Source of the DNA: Chloroflexota bacterium
GTDB taxonomy: Bacteria > Chloroflexota > Anaerolineae > Anaerolineales > Villigracilaceae
Assembly (NCBI GenBank): GCA_016234555.1
Contig: JACRBJ010000006.1
Location: 1 to 64,000 of the forward strand
Reading direction: 5' to 3'
DNA length: 64,000 bases
Below the pieces are notes generated by a model. That model was given only the letters and a program-made list of their open reading frames with translations. It was not told the DNA's origin and did not search any database. The first letter of the stretch is position 1, and each line of letters begins with the position of its first letter. A program made the position numbers and the translations under genes. Below are positions 17,058 to 26,773 of this stretch, piece by piece.

Positions 17058-17766
17058 TGAAATACAACTCCTCCAAAGATTTGTTCATACCCGGCGCGCC
17101 AAACAAAGGCAGGCTGCGTGTGCGCATGGTGTTGCCGAGGTCGCAAACCGCCTCGCGGCTCAACTCCTTGATCTCGCCAACTTGCAACGCTAGCAGGATG
17201 GACTTGGCGCTCATTTCCAGCAGTTCGACGAGCATCAAAGTCTCGGTGATGCCAGCACGGGACATGGTCACCAACCCGTGATTTTCCATAATAAAGCTAT
17301 CGTATTTGGGAAGGAATGGGACAAAATTTTCAGCCAGTTGTTCTGTCAGCGGCTCTGCATACGGAACGAGAGGCACAGGTCCAACCTCGATGGTGGTTTC
17401 AGGATAAATCGGACGCATCAACCAGTTCTTTTCTTTGGAAATTGCCATTGCCCCAACATTCGGCGCGTGACAGTGGATGACGGAAACAATATCCTGTCGC
17501 AGGTTAAAGAACTTGAGGTACATGGGTGTCTCACCGGTGGGGCGGCGTTTCCCTTCAACCACCCTGCCGTCCAGATCAATGAAGACCAGGTCTTTGAGGT
17601 CGATGTCCCCTTTGTATAACTTGGTGGGGGTGATGAGCAGTAGGTTGTCTTCCAACCTCCAGGCAAGATTGCCGCCGCTGCTGGTCACATACAGGTTTTG
17701 CGCCAGCTTGTGACAAACCTTCACGAATTCTTCCGCCTGAGCCTCGTACTTTTTCAGTAACTTCAT
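17047..17766 (-). CDS. Class II aldolase (fuculose/rhamnulose-phosphate aldolase type)
   Basis: A 239-residue member of the class II aldolase/adducin family. The phosphate-binding SSGGNLA (29-35), Glu79 in GETPMYL, the zinc pair His98-Cys-His100 and a C-terminal ENHGLV fit the E-H-H-H zinc site. Relatives cleave L-fuculose or L-rhamnulose 1-phosphate to lactaldehyde and DHAP. Because a separate RhaD-type aldolase follows upstream, this one may act on a different sugar phosphate or on the product of the nearby FGGY kinase. It has AGGAG 9 bases before ATG. Confidence 0.8.
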   Translation of the reverse strand: MKLLKKYEAQAEEFVKVCHKLAQNLYVTSSGGNLAWRLEDNLLLITPTKLYKGDIDLKDLVFIDLDGRVVEGKRRPTGETPMYLKFFNLRQDIVSVIHCHAPNVGAMAISKEKNWLMRPIYPETTIEVGPVPLVPYAEPLTEQLAENFVPFLPKYDSFIMENHGLVTMSRAGITETLMLVELLEMSAKSILLALQVGEIKELSREAVCDLGNTMRTRSLPLFGAPGMNKSLEELYFNVD

Positions 17767-17813
17767 TGATCGATTCTCCTAATTTCCAAGCCTAGAGGTT
17801 GGAGTAAGTTTGC

Positions 17814-19085
17814 TTATGCTCTTTTGACAAGCTCGTTCTTCTCGTAATCCTTGATGACCTTCATGAACTCCATGCCCACGGGGACGTTCTCTTTCGAGCA
17901 ATAGTAATCCCAGACTGCGCCGGCAGGCATGACCTTGAGTTCCTCCTGTAACGCCAGGCGGGTGGAATAATCTCCGCTGGCTTCGCTTTGCCTGAGCATG
18001 TCGAACGGTTCGAGCAGGGCATTCAGCAATCCGCGTAGGGTATTGCGTGAGCCAATTGTCCAGGCGGCGATGCGGTTGATGCTGGCGTCGAAGTAATCCA
18101 AGCCGATGTGAATCCGTTCCAATGCCTTGTTGCGGACGATTTCCTGCGTGATGGCTTGCAGGTCATCGTTGAAGGTGACGACGTGGTCGCTGTCCCAGCG
18201 CACGCCACGGCTGACGTGGAGCAGCAACTGGTCTAGATAAAGCAACATGGACGAGATTTTATCCGCGATTGTTTCCGTTGGGTGAAAGTGCCCCGAGTCG
18301 AGCGTCAACAAAATTTTACGGCTCAATGCGTACGCGGCGTAGAATTCCATCGAGCCAACAACGTAGCTTTCCGAGCCAATGCCGAAGAGCTTTGGCTCGA
18401 CTGCATCAAGGTTGTAACGCGGATCGATTTTTTCAGCGAGGACGGCATCCAAAGACTCGAGAAGCAGATGGCGGGGAGTCCGACGGTCAGCGGGGGAGTC
18501 CTTTGTCCCGTCGGGAATCCAGATGTTGGTCACCGCGGGGGTGCCTAATTCCCTGCCAAAGTATTCGCCGATCTTGCGGCTGGCAATGCAATGCTCCACC
18601 CAAAACTGGCGGATGCTTTCATCCTGATGGGAAAGCGTAAACCCGTCTGCGGCTTTGGGATGCGAGAAGCAGGTTGGGTTGAAATCGACCCCGTGGTTGT
18701 TTGCTTTCGCCCAATCCTTCCAACCCGAGAAGTGGCGCGGCTCGATTTTATTGCGTTCCACCTTCTGGTCTGATTCGAGATAGATGGCATGGAGGTTGAG
18801 TCGATGTGAGCCGGGCAACAGACTGTAGACCAGGTCGAGGTCGCGGCGGAGTTCGTCCGCATTGCGAGCCTTGCCGGGGTAGTTGCCCGTGGCGGCAATT
18901 CCGCCACCGAGTTCACCGTCCGGGTTTTCGAATCCGATTACGTCATCGCCCTGCCAGCAATGCAAGCTGATCGAGACAGATTTCAGTGTGGCAAGCGCCT
19001 TTTCGACATCCACGCCGAGGGCGGCGTAACGTTCCTTTGCGAGGGCATAAGCCTGTTCGATTTGAGTTTGGGAGGGTTGGGTCAT
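17814..19085 (-). CDS. rhaA: L-rhamnose isomerase
   Basis: The 423-residue product matches the classic RhaA family along its length: [12 protein letters not shown] near the N-terminus, GLDYFDAS, and the metal and active-site segment [10 protein letters not shown]. It interconverts L-rhamnose and L-rhamnulose in the cytoplasm using divalent metals. ATG 19085 gives the family start ([13 protein letters not shown]); the longer frame to 19184 would run through a hairpin. It follows rhaD with a 62-bp gap that holds the hairpin. Confidence 0.95.
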   Translation of the reverse strand: MTQPSQTQIEQAYALAKERYAALGVDVEKALATLKSVSISLHCWQGDDVIGFENPDGELGGGIAATGNYPGKARNADELRRDLDLVYSLLPGSHRLNLHAIYLESDQKVERNKIEPRHFSGWKDWAKANNHGVDFNPTCFSHPKAADGFTLSHQDESIRQFWVEHCIASRKIGEYFGRELGTPAVTNIWIPDGTKDSPADRRTPRHLLLESLDAVLAEKIDPRYNLDAVEPKLFGIGSESYVVGSMEFYAAYALSRKILLTLDSGHFHPTETIADKISSMLLYLDQLLLHVSRGVRWDSDHVVTFNDDLQAITQEIVRNKALERIHIGLDYFDASINRIAAWTIGSRNTLRGLLNALLEPFDMLRQSEASGDYSTRLALQEELKVMPAGAVWDYYCSKENVPVGMEFMKVIKDYEKNELVKRA

Positions 19086-19102
19086 GGTTGCACCTTTTTT
19101 GG

Positions 19103-19132
19103 GCTCAGTCGGGGCTAAACCCCTGACTGAGC
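19103..19132. repeat. Intergenic hairpin between rhaD and rhaA
   Basis: GCTCAGTCGGGG (19103-19114) pairs with CCCCTGACTGAGC (19120-19132) around a CTAAA loop, with one bulged base. There is no U-tract after it on the minus strand, so it is more likely an mRNA-stabilising or attenuating element than a full terminator. Confidence 0.65.
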
Positions 19133-19147
19133 GGCGGAATTTATTTC

Positions 19148-19969
19148 TTAGAAAATCGTCTGTGGGACGTTGAACGCTTTGCAAATCGAAAGAATTTCAT
19201 CCACGGTCAAGCCTTCGCCAATTTCATGTACGCCGAGGTTGAGATATTCGTACTTCGCGGCAGTCTCAGCATATTCCACACGGTCGGCGGCACGCTTGAC
19301 GGAGACATCCGAGCGCGCCATAACGCCATGCTTCGCCCAGATGACGATGCGATGCTTGCGCAGCGCCTCGACATTGCCCGACATTAATTCAGGAGACCCC
19401 GGGAGTTTAAAAGGAATGAAGCCTACCCCTTCGGGCAAATTGATGATGGTCTCAGGCTGCCAACGCAGGAGGTGCGTGTTCAGATATTGAGCGTCTTGAT
19501 AGCGCGGGATGTGACTCAGATAAGTCAAGTGAACAGGTTGGGCGTGGATGACCGCATGGAAGTTCGTGCCAGTTCGGCAAACCTGATCGTAGTGAACGGC
19601 GAGGTGAGAGTTGAATTCGCTGGTCACCTTGTCAAAGCGGCGATGATACGATGTGTGGAGTTTGCCCGTCTTTCCGCCTTCGTTGACAATGATACAGGCA
19701 ATGTTTGCGGTCGGCTCGTCGATGATCTCGCGCAGACGGCGCCCCGAGCCGCTGACAAGAAAGGTCGCGCCTGCCAGCTCAGGAACGGACTGCGGTAGCT
19801 CGATCTCTTCAATTACTGGAAAACGCGTGCGGACTTCCACCTGCCAGCGCATACAAACGGAAATATTTCCAGCCGCGCCTTCGCTGGCTTCTATTTCAGC
19901 CAGGTGCCTGCCTGCCTCGCCCATCATCTTAAGCAGATCATCTAGTTCGGGATAGGGTGTTTCTATCAT
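19148..19969 (-). CDS. rhaD: Rhamnulose-1-phosphate aldolase
   Basis: A 273-residue class II aldolase of the RhaD type: [10 protein letters not shown] for phosphate binding, [17 protein letters not shown] with candidate catalytic Glu118, and IHAQPVH with His142. [13 protein letters not shown] supplies the third zinc His. The enzyme splits L-rhamnulose 1-phosphate into DHAP and L-lactaldehyde. The usual His-x-His pair appears here as His-Ala-Gln-Pro-Val-His, which I believe is the Bacteroidetes-like subgroup. Genes on both sides are rhaB and rhaA. No lactaldehyde dehydrogenase or reductase was identified in this operon. Confidence 0.9.
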   Translation of the reverse strand: MIETPYPELDDLLKMMGEAGRHLAEIEASEGAAGNISVCMRWQVEVRTRFPVIEEIELPQSVPELAGATFLVSGSGRRLREIIDEPTANIACIIVNEGGKTGKLHTSYHRRFDKVTSEFNSHLAVHYDQVCRTGTNFHAVIHAQPVHLTYLSHIPRYQDAQYLNTHLLRWQPETIINLPEGVGFIPFKLPGSPELMSGNVEALRKHRIVIWAKHGVMARSDVSVKRAADRVEYAETAAKYEYLNLGVHEIGEGLTVDEILSICKAFNVPQTIF

Positions 19970-19985
19970 TTTTATTTACCTCGGA

Positions 19986-20009
19986 GTCGAAAGTCTCAAG
20001 ACTTTTGAC
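19986..20009. repeat. Intergenic hairpin between rhaB and rhaD
   Basis: GTCGAAAGTCT and AGACTTTTGAC are 11-base arms with one mismatch and a two-base centre. It is unrelated in sequence to the neighbouring hairpins. Confidence 0.55.
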
Positions 20010-20046
20010 CATAAAACATATTTCACCGTCAGGTTCCCAACGGGGA

Positions 20047-21534
20047 TTACAAGATATTGGAGTCCAATAAAGTTAATAATTTTGCGTATGCTTCATCCCA
20101 GTCACTGCTGTGAGCGGGATGGTATTCTTCGACTTCAAAAGATGCGCGCACCACGGCGCGGGCATCGGCCAGTGAGCCGAGATGTCCCAGCGCGATGGCT
20201 TGCATCAACACGTTGCCGATGGCGGTCGCTTCTACGGGACCGGTGACCACAACCCGGTTTGTCGCATCTGCCGCAAACTGGTTCAGCAGGCGGTTCTTTG
20301 TCCCGCCGCCGATGATGTGGATCGGGGCAAACCTCTTTGCCGTGAGTTCTTCCAGTTTTTCCAGCGTCCAGCGGTACCGCAAGGCAATGCTTTCAAGCGC
20401 CACGCGAACCACCTCGCCCTTTGTCTGCGGTACGGGCTGATTCGTATCGGCGCAATATTTTCTAATTCGTTCGGGCATGTCGCCCGCGTGCAGGAAACTA
20501 TGATGGTCGGGATCGACCACTGCCAGGAACGGCTTTGCTTCGGAAGCGAGGCGCGTGATCTCGTCGTATGAAAGGTCTTCGCCCTGACGCGCCCATGTCC
20601 GCTTGCATTCCTGCACCAGCCACAAGCCCATTATGTTTTTGGAAAGCCGCCATGTGCCGAACACGCCGCCTTCGTTGGTGAAGTTGTATTCGAGCGCTTT
20701 CTGGTTCAAAGATGGTTGGGCGGCTTCCACTCCCATGATGGACCACGTCCCCGAACTGATCCACGCGAAATCCTGATTCCGGGCTGGCACGGCGACGACT
20801 GCCGAACCTGTGTCGTGACATGCCGGGGCGACGATTCTGACTCCGCCCGCGCCTGTTTCCTCGGCGATATCCGGGAGCAATGTCCCGATCTGGGTGCCGG
20901 GATTGGTGACAGGCCCGAAGAAACGAGTTGGGATGTTCAATGCATCCAGCATAGGTCTCGCCCAATCCCGCGTGCGCGGATCAAGGCATTGCGTTGTGGT
21001 CGTATGGGTGAACTCGTTGGTGATCTCTCCGCTTAGAAAATAGTTGAAGAGGTCGGGGACGGTAACAAAAGTCTTTGCCATGTCCAAAAGCGGGGATTTT
21101 TGCAGGGACATCGCCAGCAACTGGTAGAGCGTGTTGATCTGCATGAATTGAATGCCCGTGCTGGCAAAGATCTCGGCGCGGGGCAAACGCTTAAAGGCTT
21201 CCTCCAGCATGCCATCGGTACGGGCATCGCGATAATGGAATGGATTCGATAACAGTGCTTTGTTTTTATCAAGCAGTGCAAAGTCAACTCCCCAGGTATC
21301 AAGGCCAATACCTTCGAGTTTCGCCCCGCATTTGACGGCGGATGCGATGCCACTTTTGATCTCGCTCCATAAGCGCAATACGTCCCAATGCATGCCGTCA
21401 GGCAGTCTCACGGGTCCATTACAGAAGCGATGGACTTCATTCAATGAAAGCTTGTCGCCTGCAAGCGAACCGACAATGGCGCGCCCGCTCTCCGCGCCAA
21501 GATCGAGGGCAAGGTAGTTGTGAGGAGTGGTCAT
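20047..21534 (-). CDS. rhaB: Rhamnulokinase
   Basis: The 495-residue FGGY kinase starts with ALDLGAESGRAIVG, the phosphate loop characteristic of rhamnulokinases. It has GLDTWGVDFALLD, NPFHYRDARTDGM and STGIQFMQINTLYQL, all typical of RhaB rather than of xylulokinases. It phosphorylates L-rhamnulose at C1. Its ATG lies 3 bases after the rhaM stop, consistent with translational coupling. The rest of the pathway (rhaM, rhaD, rhaA) flanks it. Confidence 0.93.
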   Translation of the reverse strand: MTTPHNYLALDLGAESGRAIVGSLAGDKLSLNEVHRFCNGPVRLPDGMHWDVLRLWSEIKSGIASAVKCGAKLEGIGLDTWGVDFALLDKNKALLSNPFHYRDARTDGMLEEAFKRLPRAEIFASTGIQFMQINTLYQLLAMSLQKSPLLDMAKTFVTVPDLFNYFLSGEITNEFTHTTTTQCLDPRTRDWARPMLDALNIPTRFFGPVTNPGTQIGTLLPDIAEETGAGGVRIVAPACHDTGSAVVAVPARNQDFAWISSGTWSIMGVEAAQPSLNQKALEYNFTNEGGVFGTWRLSKNIMGLWLVQECKRTWARQGEDLSYDEITRLASEAKPFLAVVDPDHHSFLHAGDMPERIRKYCADTNQPVPQTKGEVVRVALESIALRYRWTLEKLEELTAKRFAPIHIIGGGTKNRLLNQFAADATNRVVVTGPVEATAIGNVLMQAIALGHLGSLADARAVVRASFEVEEYHPAHSSDWDEAYAKLLTLLDSNIL

Positions 21535-21537
21535 AAT

Positions 21538-21855
21538 TTAGTCCAGGTGAAAGTATTCTTCGAGTTCGACAAACGTTTCATCGGGGCGCGCGTTGGCATC
21601 CACAAACGGGGACATGAATTCCTGCCAGCGGGTGTTGATTTCTTTTGCCGCCATTTTCGCCTGTGCCACCGATAGACTTTCCTCTGTTTCAAAGTAACCA
21701 AAGATCAAGCCATCTTCACGTAAAAATAATGAATAATTATGCCAGCCAGTTTCGCGCAGCGCATCCAGCATTTCTGGCCAGACGTGCTTGTGATGTTCCT
21801 TATACTCTGCAAGACGGTCTTTGCGGACTTTGAATTGAAATCCAACACGTTTCAT
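21538..21855 (-). CDS. rhaM: L-rhamnose mutarotase
   Basis: A 105-residue protein of the RhaM family, which interconverts the alpha and beta anomers of L-rhamnose after uptake. MKRVGFQFKVRKDRLAEYKE with the following HKHVWPEM, and GWHNYSLFL, are family marks, including the active-site His. ATG 21855 has AGGAG 8 bases upstream; an upstream in-frame start would add eight non-conserved residues. Confidence 0.93.
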   Translation of the reverse strand: MKRVGFQFKVRKDRLAEYKEHHKHVWPEMLDALRETGWHNYSLFLREDGLIFGYFETEESLSVAQAKMAAKEINTRWQEFMSPFVDANARPDETFVELEEYFHLD

Positions 21856-21882
21856 GGAAGCCACTCCTGATTTAATCAAACC

Positions 21883-21927
21883 GTCACTTCGGCAATCAGC
21901 AAGTTTCGAACTGACTGCCGAAGTGAC
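21883..21927. repeat. Intergenic hairpin between binding protein and rhaM
   Basis: Arms 21883-21899 and 21911-21927 are 17 bases long with one mismatch, which becomes a G-U pair in the minus-strand transcript. The loop is 11 bases. No U-tract follows, so it may attenuate or stabilise rather than terminate. Confidence 0.7.
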
Positions 21928-21963
21928 TTATTTCAAACCTTACTTATCCAGATACACTCAATC

Positions 21964-23073
21964 CTACCAATTGGAGTCGTCGATGTTGGTCTTGTCCCAG
22001 ATGAACGGCAGGCCAAGCAGGATGTTGACACCGAGGTCGGCATCTTCCTGAATGGTGTATTCGCCGAGTTTGCCAGCGGTGAACTTCTCGCCGGGTTCGC
22101 CCTTGATCTTGCCGGTGGCAAGCGCTTCGAGGACGTAGATGGAGAGATAGCCAAGATCGCCGGGATTCCAAAGGGCGAATTCAGGCGCAGCGCCGTTCTT
22201 GACGTATTCGCGCATCTGGTTCGGGGTGCCAAGACCGGTAACGGCCACTTTGCCGATCAGTTTCGCATCGGTGACGGCGCGGGCGGAAGCGGCAATACCG
22301 ACGGTGGTCGGGGCAATGATGACCTTGAGGTTGGGATATTTGGTGAACAGAGCCTGGGCTTCGTTGTAGCTCTTGGTGTCATCGTCATCGCCGTAGACAA
22401 CTTCGACGAGGTTGAGCTTGGAGTATTCCGGCTTCTTGAGTTCTTCCTTCATCACTTCGATCCAGGCGTTCTGGTTTGGAGCGGTGGAGGTGGCGCTCAG
22501 GATGGCAATGTCGCCGCCATCGGGGGCCAGGTCGAGGGCCATCTTGATTTCAATCGCGCCGATGTCATGTAGAACAGCTTGATTGATGTGAAGCACGCGG
22601 CCGTCCTTGCCAATCGCGGAGTCCCAGGAAACGACCGGGATGCCGGCGGCAATGGCTTCCTTGCCAGTCGGGACCAGGGCGTCTGAGTCATTGGCAGAAA
22701 CAGCCAGACCGCTGACTTTCTGTGCGATCAGTGAGTTGAGCAGCTGAATTTGCTCGGTGGCGTCGGCGTTTGCAGAACCCTGGTACAGAACTGTCACGCC
22801 CAATTCCTTTGCAGCTTCCTGTGCGCCATTGTTCGCGGTGTCGAAGTAGGGATTGCCGAGATTCTTGGGAACCAACACAAAGGTCAGGGGACCAGCGGCG
22901 GCAGGGGGCTCGGTTGCGGCGGGAGCCTCAGTGGCGGCGGGAGCGGCGGCGGGGGGCTCGGTTGCAGCGGGAGCAGGGGCGGGAGCCTCGGTAGCGGGTG
23001 CTCCACATGCACTCAATAACATGCTGAGGGCTATGAGAGCGGTCAACAGAACGAACAACGAACGGTGTTTCAT
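21964..23073 (-). CDS. Sugar ABC importer, substrate-binding lipoprotein (rhamnose operon)
   Basis: The 369-residue precursor has a signal peptide with lipobox LSAC and an Ala/Pro/Thr/Glu linker, then a type I periplasmic-binding fold of the ribose/rhamnose group (FVLVPKNLGNPYFDTANNGA, GLAVSANDSDALVP, GIPVVSWDSAIG). It should capture L-rhamnose outside the membrane and deliver it to the two permeases. It resembles RhaS of Rhizobium. ATG 23073 is preferred because it follows GGAGAAAAG and gives the signal peptide. Genes for permeases, ATPase and RhaM are adjacent. Confidence 0.88.
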   Translation of the reverse strand: MKHRSLFVLLTALIALSMLLSACGAPATEAPAPAPAATEPPAAAPAATEAPAATEPPAAAGPLTFVLVPKNLGNPYFDTANNGAQEAAKELGVTVLYQGSANADATEQIQLLNSLIAQKVSGLAVSANDSDALVPTGKEAIAAGIPVVSWDSAIGKDGRVLHINQAVLHDIGAIEIKMALDLAPDGGDIAILSATSTAPNQNAWIEVMKEELKKPEYSKLNLVEVVYGDDDDTKSYNEAQALFTKYPNLKVIIAPTTVGIAASARAVTDAKLIGKVAVTGLGTPNQMREYVKNGAAPEFALWNPGDLGYLSIYVLEALATGKIKGEPGEKFTAGKLGEYTIQEDADLGVNILLGLPFIWDKTNIDDSNW

Positions 23074-23110
23074 ACTCTTTTCTCCTTCTAAACAATTTAG
23101 AGTTTCAAGC

Positions 23111-23130
23111 CAACAAGTGCGCACTTGTTG
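23111..23130. repeat. Perfect 20-bp palindrome downstream of the permease gene
   Basis: CAACAAGTGC followed directly by its complement GCACTTGTTG, in the 85-bp gap between permease and binding-protein genes. It could form a cruciform or hairpin, or be a dimeric protein-binding site. Confidence 0.6.
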
Positions 23131-23158
23131 TAGCTTCCGTTAAAGAAATGCGCCTATA

Positions 23159-24274
23159 TTAGATACCGGCAATCACAGCGGCGCGCGACCAAAAGAAAAA
23201 GATGAAGAAGAGAACAAAGATAAACAGGAAGATGAAGGCGGAAAGAACAGAACGCCAGTTGATGTTTTTCCCTGCGGCGGAAATACTCCCGACGATGCTG
23301 GGAATCAGGATGGAAAGGATCAACAACAGGCCGATGGCGACACCTTGAACCTGGCCCTGGATGTTGAGCAAACCCATGCCAAAACGCATTAAACCAATCA
23401 ACAGCAGAGAAAGCGCCGCGCCGTACATGGTGCCCTTTCCACCATTGATATCCACGCCACCCAAAACTGCGGCGGTGATGACGGCAAGCTCAAGTCCTGT
23501 GCCGTTATCGGGGCGGGTGCTGCCGAAGCGCGCCGCGAGAATCAAGCCCGCCAGCGAAGCCATAAATCCCGATACCATATAGATAATGAATTTGATCTTT
23601 GCAACCGGCACACCGGAATAGTTGGTGGCGTTTTCATTATTCCCGATGGAATACAAATAACGCCCAAAGGTTGTGCGGTGCAAAACAAGCCCAAAAATGA
23701 CCACCATAAAAAGGAACAAAGCTACAGAGAAGGGAACAAGAGTCTGGAAAACCTTGCCCTGCCCGAAATAGGTGAACGCGGCCGGGTATCCGCGAGCTGC
23801 CTGGTCGCCTAGGAAGCCGTAAGCCAGTCCACGATAAAACGCGTAAGTGCCGAGTGTCACTACCAGCGCGGGCAGTTTGACCTTTGAAACCAGGTAACCG
23901 TTCAACATGCCACCCAGTGTGCCAAGTAGGAGAGCCAATCCCGCCGCCACCCAAATGTTGACTCCCATGTTGTGAAGCAGCCCCATGAATGAGGCGCTCA
24001 TCCCCATGTTGGATGCCACGGAAAGGTCGATGTTACCGGTGATGATGATGAATACCATCGGCAGCATCATCAAACCGATCTCCATAAAGTCGGATGAGGT
24101 GCGCGAAAGATTGCGTGCATCCAGAAAATATGGCGTGAGGCGCATGTTGATGAACACGTCCACGGCAATCAGTGCTACCAGCATCCATTCCCAACGTTGG
24201 AAGATGGACAAGAAAGAACGCTTTGGTGCGTATTCGTTGATCAATTTCGATTCAGTGACAGGGTGAGCGCTCAT
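23159..24274 (-). CDS. Sugar ABC permease (second of rhamnose pair)
   Basis: A 371-residue BPD_transp_2 (RbsC-like) membrane protein with about ten hydrophobic segments. Motifs MVFIIITGNIDLSVASNMG and VLGGVDINGGKGTMYGA are typical of the family. It forms the channel with the partner permease. ATG 24274 overlaps the partner stop as ATGA and has AGAGGA upstream; a longer in-frame start at 24307 is unnecessary. The C-terminal run of Phe/Ile around 340-360 is a final membrane helix. Confidence 0.88.
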   Translation of the reverse strand: MSAHPVTESKLINEYAPKRSFLSIFQRWEWMLVALIAVDVFINMRLTPYFLDARNLSRTSSDFMEIGLMMLPMVFIIITGNIDLSVASNMGMSASFMGLLHNMGVNIWVAAGLALLLGTLGGMLNGYLVSKVKLPALVVTLGTYAFYRGLAYGFLGDQAARGYPAAFTYFGQGKVFQTLVPFSVALFLFMVVIFGLVLHRTTFGRYLYSIGNNENATNYSGVPVAKIKFIIYMVSGFMASLAGLILAARFGSTRPDNGTGLELAVITAAVLGGVDINGGKGTMYGAALSLLLIGLMRFGMGLLNIQGQVQGVAIGLLLILSILIPSIVGSISAAGKNINWRSVLSAFIFLFIFVLFFIFFFWSRAAVIAGI

Positions 24275-25263
24275 TTCTTTGTCCTCTCCACGCGGTTTAG
24301 TATCCATTTATCAGAGATGACAGCGATCAAAATCAACAAGCCTTGAGCCGCCAACTGCCAGAATGGTGAAATGCGGATTAAAGTCAATGAGTTTTGAATG
24401 ATGCCCAGCAATAAAGCTCCCAACAAAACACCGGGCACGGTACCGACGCCGCCGCTAATGCTGACCCCACCCACGACGGAGGCGGCTACCGTTTGAAGTT
24501 CAAACCCTGAGGCGGTGTTCGTCTGCGCCGACTCGAAGCGTGAAGCCCACAACACAGCTGCCAGCCCGGCCAGTAATCCACTCAACAGGTAGACCATGAA
24601 GATCACTCGTTGTTTGCTGATACCGGCAAATTGCGAGGCGTCGGGGTTGGTACCGACGGCGTAAATATTACGCCCGGCGCGAGTGTGGTTCAAAAAGTAG
24701 TAGACAGCCAACGCAACAAGAATGGCGATGATGACCATGTTGGGCAGACCCAGCGGCGTACCTTTGGACAGCATTTTGAAATTCTTGGGGAGTTCAAATG
24801 AGTTGATCCAGGTCCCCTGACTGTAGAAAAAGACCAGGCCACGATAGATGCTCAACGTGCCAAGCGTGGCAATGATGGGGGGGACGTTTCCACGGGAGAT
24901 AATTAGTCCGTTGAATGTCCCGAGCACGGCCCCCAAGCCCATTCCCAACAATACCGAAAAGAGTACCGGCATTTCCGGATTCTGTTTGACGACGAATGCC
25001 ACCATCATCGCCACTAATCCGATAATGGAACTGACGGAAAGGTCGATGCCGTGGGTGATGATGACCATGGTCTGCCCCAACGCCACGATTGTCAAAATCG
25101 AAATGTTGAGCAGGATGTCGTTGAAATTATCGATTGTCAAAAATGAAGGCGCGCGCAAGGTGACGGCAAATACGAGTATCAAGATGAAGATGCTGATTCC
25201 CGCCTCGCGGAAACGGATCAAAGTCCACAACAGGCTTGGACGGGCGGATGTTTGATTTTGCAT
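24271..25263 (-). CDS. Sugar ABC permease (first of rhamnose pair)
   Basis: A 330-residue RbsC-like permease with multiple membrane spans, the family motif TMVIITHGIDLSVSSIIG and VVGGVSISGGVGTVPG. It pairs with the following permease, with which it shares an ATGA overlap, so a heteromeric channel is expected. Its start is just after the ATPase stop codon. Confidence 0.88.
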   Translation of the reverse strand: MQNQTSARPSLLWTLIRFREAGISIFILILVFAVTLRAPSFLTIDNFNDILLNISILTIVALGQTMVIITHGIDLSVSSIIGLVAMMVAFVVKQNPEMPVLFSVLLGMGLGAVLGTFNGLIISRGNVPPIIATLGTLSIYRGLVFFYSQGTWINSFELPKNFKMLSKGTPLGLPNMVIIAILVALAVYYFLNHTRAGRNIYAVGTNPDASQFAGISKQRVIFMVYLLSGLLAGLAAVLWASRFESAQTNTASGFELQTVAASVVGGVSISGGVGTVPGVLLGALLLGIIQNSLTLIRISPFWQLAAQGLLILIAVISDKWILNRVERTKK

Positions 25264-25264
25264 G

Positions 25265-26773
25265 CTACTGTATGCTCCCTGAGGTTACAGCCTGTGTTGC
25301 GGCTGAAATAATCTTTTCCTGTGTGGCTTCGGCGCGTGAGAACTGCGCGGTCATATGCCCTTCGCGCATGACGATCACCCGGTCACTCATTCCCAATATT
25401 TCGGGCAATTCCGATGAAATCATCAAGATAGCAATCCCTTCCGAGGCGAGTTTGCTCATCAAGGCATGAACAGCCGCCTTTGTCCCAACATCGATACCAC
25501 GGGTGGGTTCATCCAAAATAAGAATTCGTGGATTGGTGGACAGCCACTTCGAGAGGACGATCTTCTGCTGGTTGCCGCCGGAGAGTTCACGCGCCAGTTG
25601 CCAGATGTTGTTGGCGCGCACTTCCATTTGTAGAGCCGCGCCATACGCTGCCTTTCTCTCCGTCTTATCCTGCAGCCAGCCCTGAACGGCATATTTGGAT
25701 AACATCGGCAGGCTGATATTCGAAGTAATGTTCATCGCAGGGATCAACCCGTGCAGCTGGCGATCCTCGGGGACATACGCCAGTCCAAGCTGAATTGCCA
25801 GCTGGGGAGATTTGATTGCAACTTCCCGTCCTTCAATCTGGATGCTGCCCGATGTGGCGGGTTCCACGCCGAAGATTGCTCGTGCCACGTTGGTTCGCCC
25901 CGCTCCCACCAGGCCGGCCATCCCCAAAATTTCGCCTTTTCGTAACTCAAAACTAATATCGCGGAAAGTGCCTTCGCGCGCAAGGTTTTCGACTTTCAAG
26001 ACCACGTCTCCGGCTTTTACATCCTGTTTGGGGAAGAGGTTGGTAATCGTTCGTCCAACCATCAAGCGGATCAGCTCGTCGCGGGTCACATCTTTCAGTG
26101 TACAGGTGTCAACATATGAACCGTCGCGCATCACGGTCACGCGGTCAGCCAGTTCGAAAAGCTCCTCGAGCCTGTGGGAGATAAAAATGATTGCGGTACC
26201 CTCATCACGCAAACGACGGACAAGACGGAAAAGGTCAGCCACTTCGTTCAAAGTCAGGGAGGAGGTTGGCTCATCCATAATCAAGATGCGGGCGTTGATG
26301 GAGAAGGCTCTCGCAATTTCAACCATCTGCTGCTGGGCAATGCTCAAGTTGCGGGCTTTATGTTTCAAGTCGAGGTGGACGCCCAGTGAGTCGAGCAGGT
26401 TGCCGGCGTCGGCGTAGAGCTTTCGCCAGTCAATCCGCCCGCCTACTGTGGTGGGTTGCCTACCGACGAAGATATTTTCAGCCACGTCCAGGTCAGGAAA
26501 GAGGCTCAATTCCTGGTAGATGGCGGCAATTCCAGCCTCGCGCGATTCACGCGTGTCGCCAAAATGCGCCCGCTTGCCATCGAGGATGATTTGTCCTCCA
26601 TCAGGTTGGTGAACGCCGGTGATTACTTTGACCAGCGTGGACTTGCCCGCCCCGTTTTCGCCAAGCAGGGCGTGGACTTCGCCCTGTCGCAGCGAAAAGG
26701 AAACCTCGTGCAAAACCTCGACGCTCGAGAAGCGCTTGGTGATGTTTTTCAATTCGAGAATGTTTTCGGTCAT
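25265..26773 (-). CDS. Sugar ABC importer ATPase, duplicated domain (rhamnose operon)
   Basis: A 502-residue RbsA/RhaT-type ATPase with two ABC domains. The first has Walker A GENGAGKST, signature LSIAQQQ and Walker B LIMDEPTSSL. The second has the degenerate loop GLVGAGRTN, signature LSGGNQQK and LILDEPTRGID. A degenerate second Walker A is normal in this family. It powers sugar uptake with the two downstream permeases. The ATG overlaps the DeoR stop (ATGA). Confidence 0.92.
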   Translation of the reverse strand: MTENILELKNITKRFSSVEVLHEVSFSLRQGEVHALLGENGAGKSTLVKVITGVHQPDGGQIILDGKRAHFGDTRESREAGIAAIYQELSLFPDLDVAENIFVGRQPTTVGGRIDWRKLYADAGNLLDSLGVHLDLKHKARNLSIAQQQMVEIARAFSINARILIMDEPTSSLTLNEVADLFRLVRRLRDEGTAIIFISHRLEELFELADRVTVMRDGSYVDTCTLKDVTRDELIRLMVGRTITNLFPKQDVKAGDVVLKVENLAREGTFRDISFELRKGEILGMAGLVGAGRTNVARAIFGVEPATSGSIQIEGREVAIKSPQLAIQLGLAYVPEDRQLHGLIPAMNITSNISLPMLSKYAVQGWLQDKTERKAAYGAALQMEVRANNIWQLARELSGGNQQKIVLSKWLSTNPRILILDEPTRGIDVGTKAAVHALMSKLASEGIAILMISSELPEILGMSDRVIVMREGHMTAQFSRAEATQEKIISAATQAVTSGSIQ

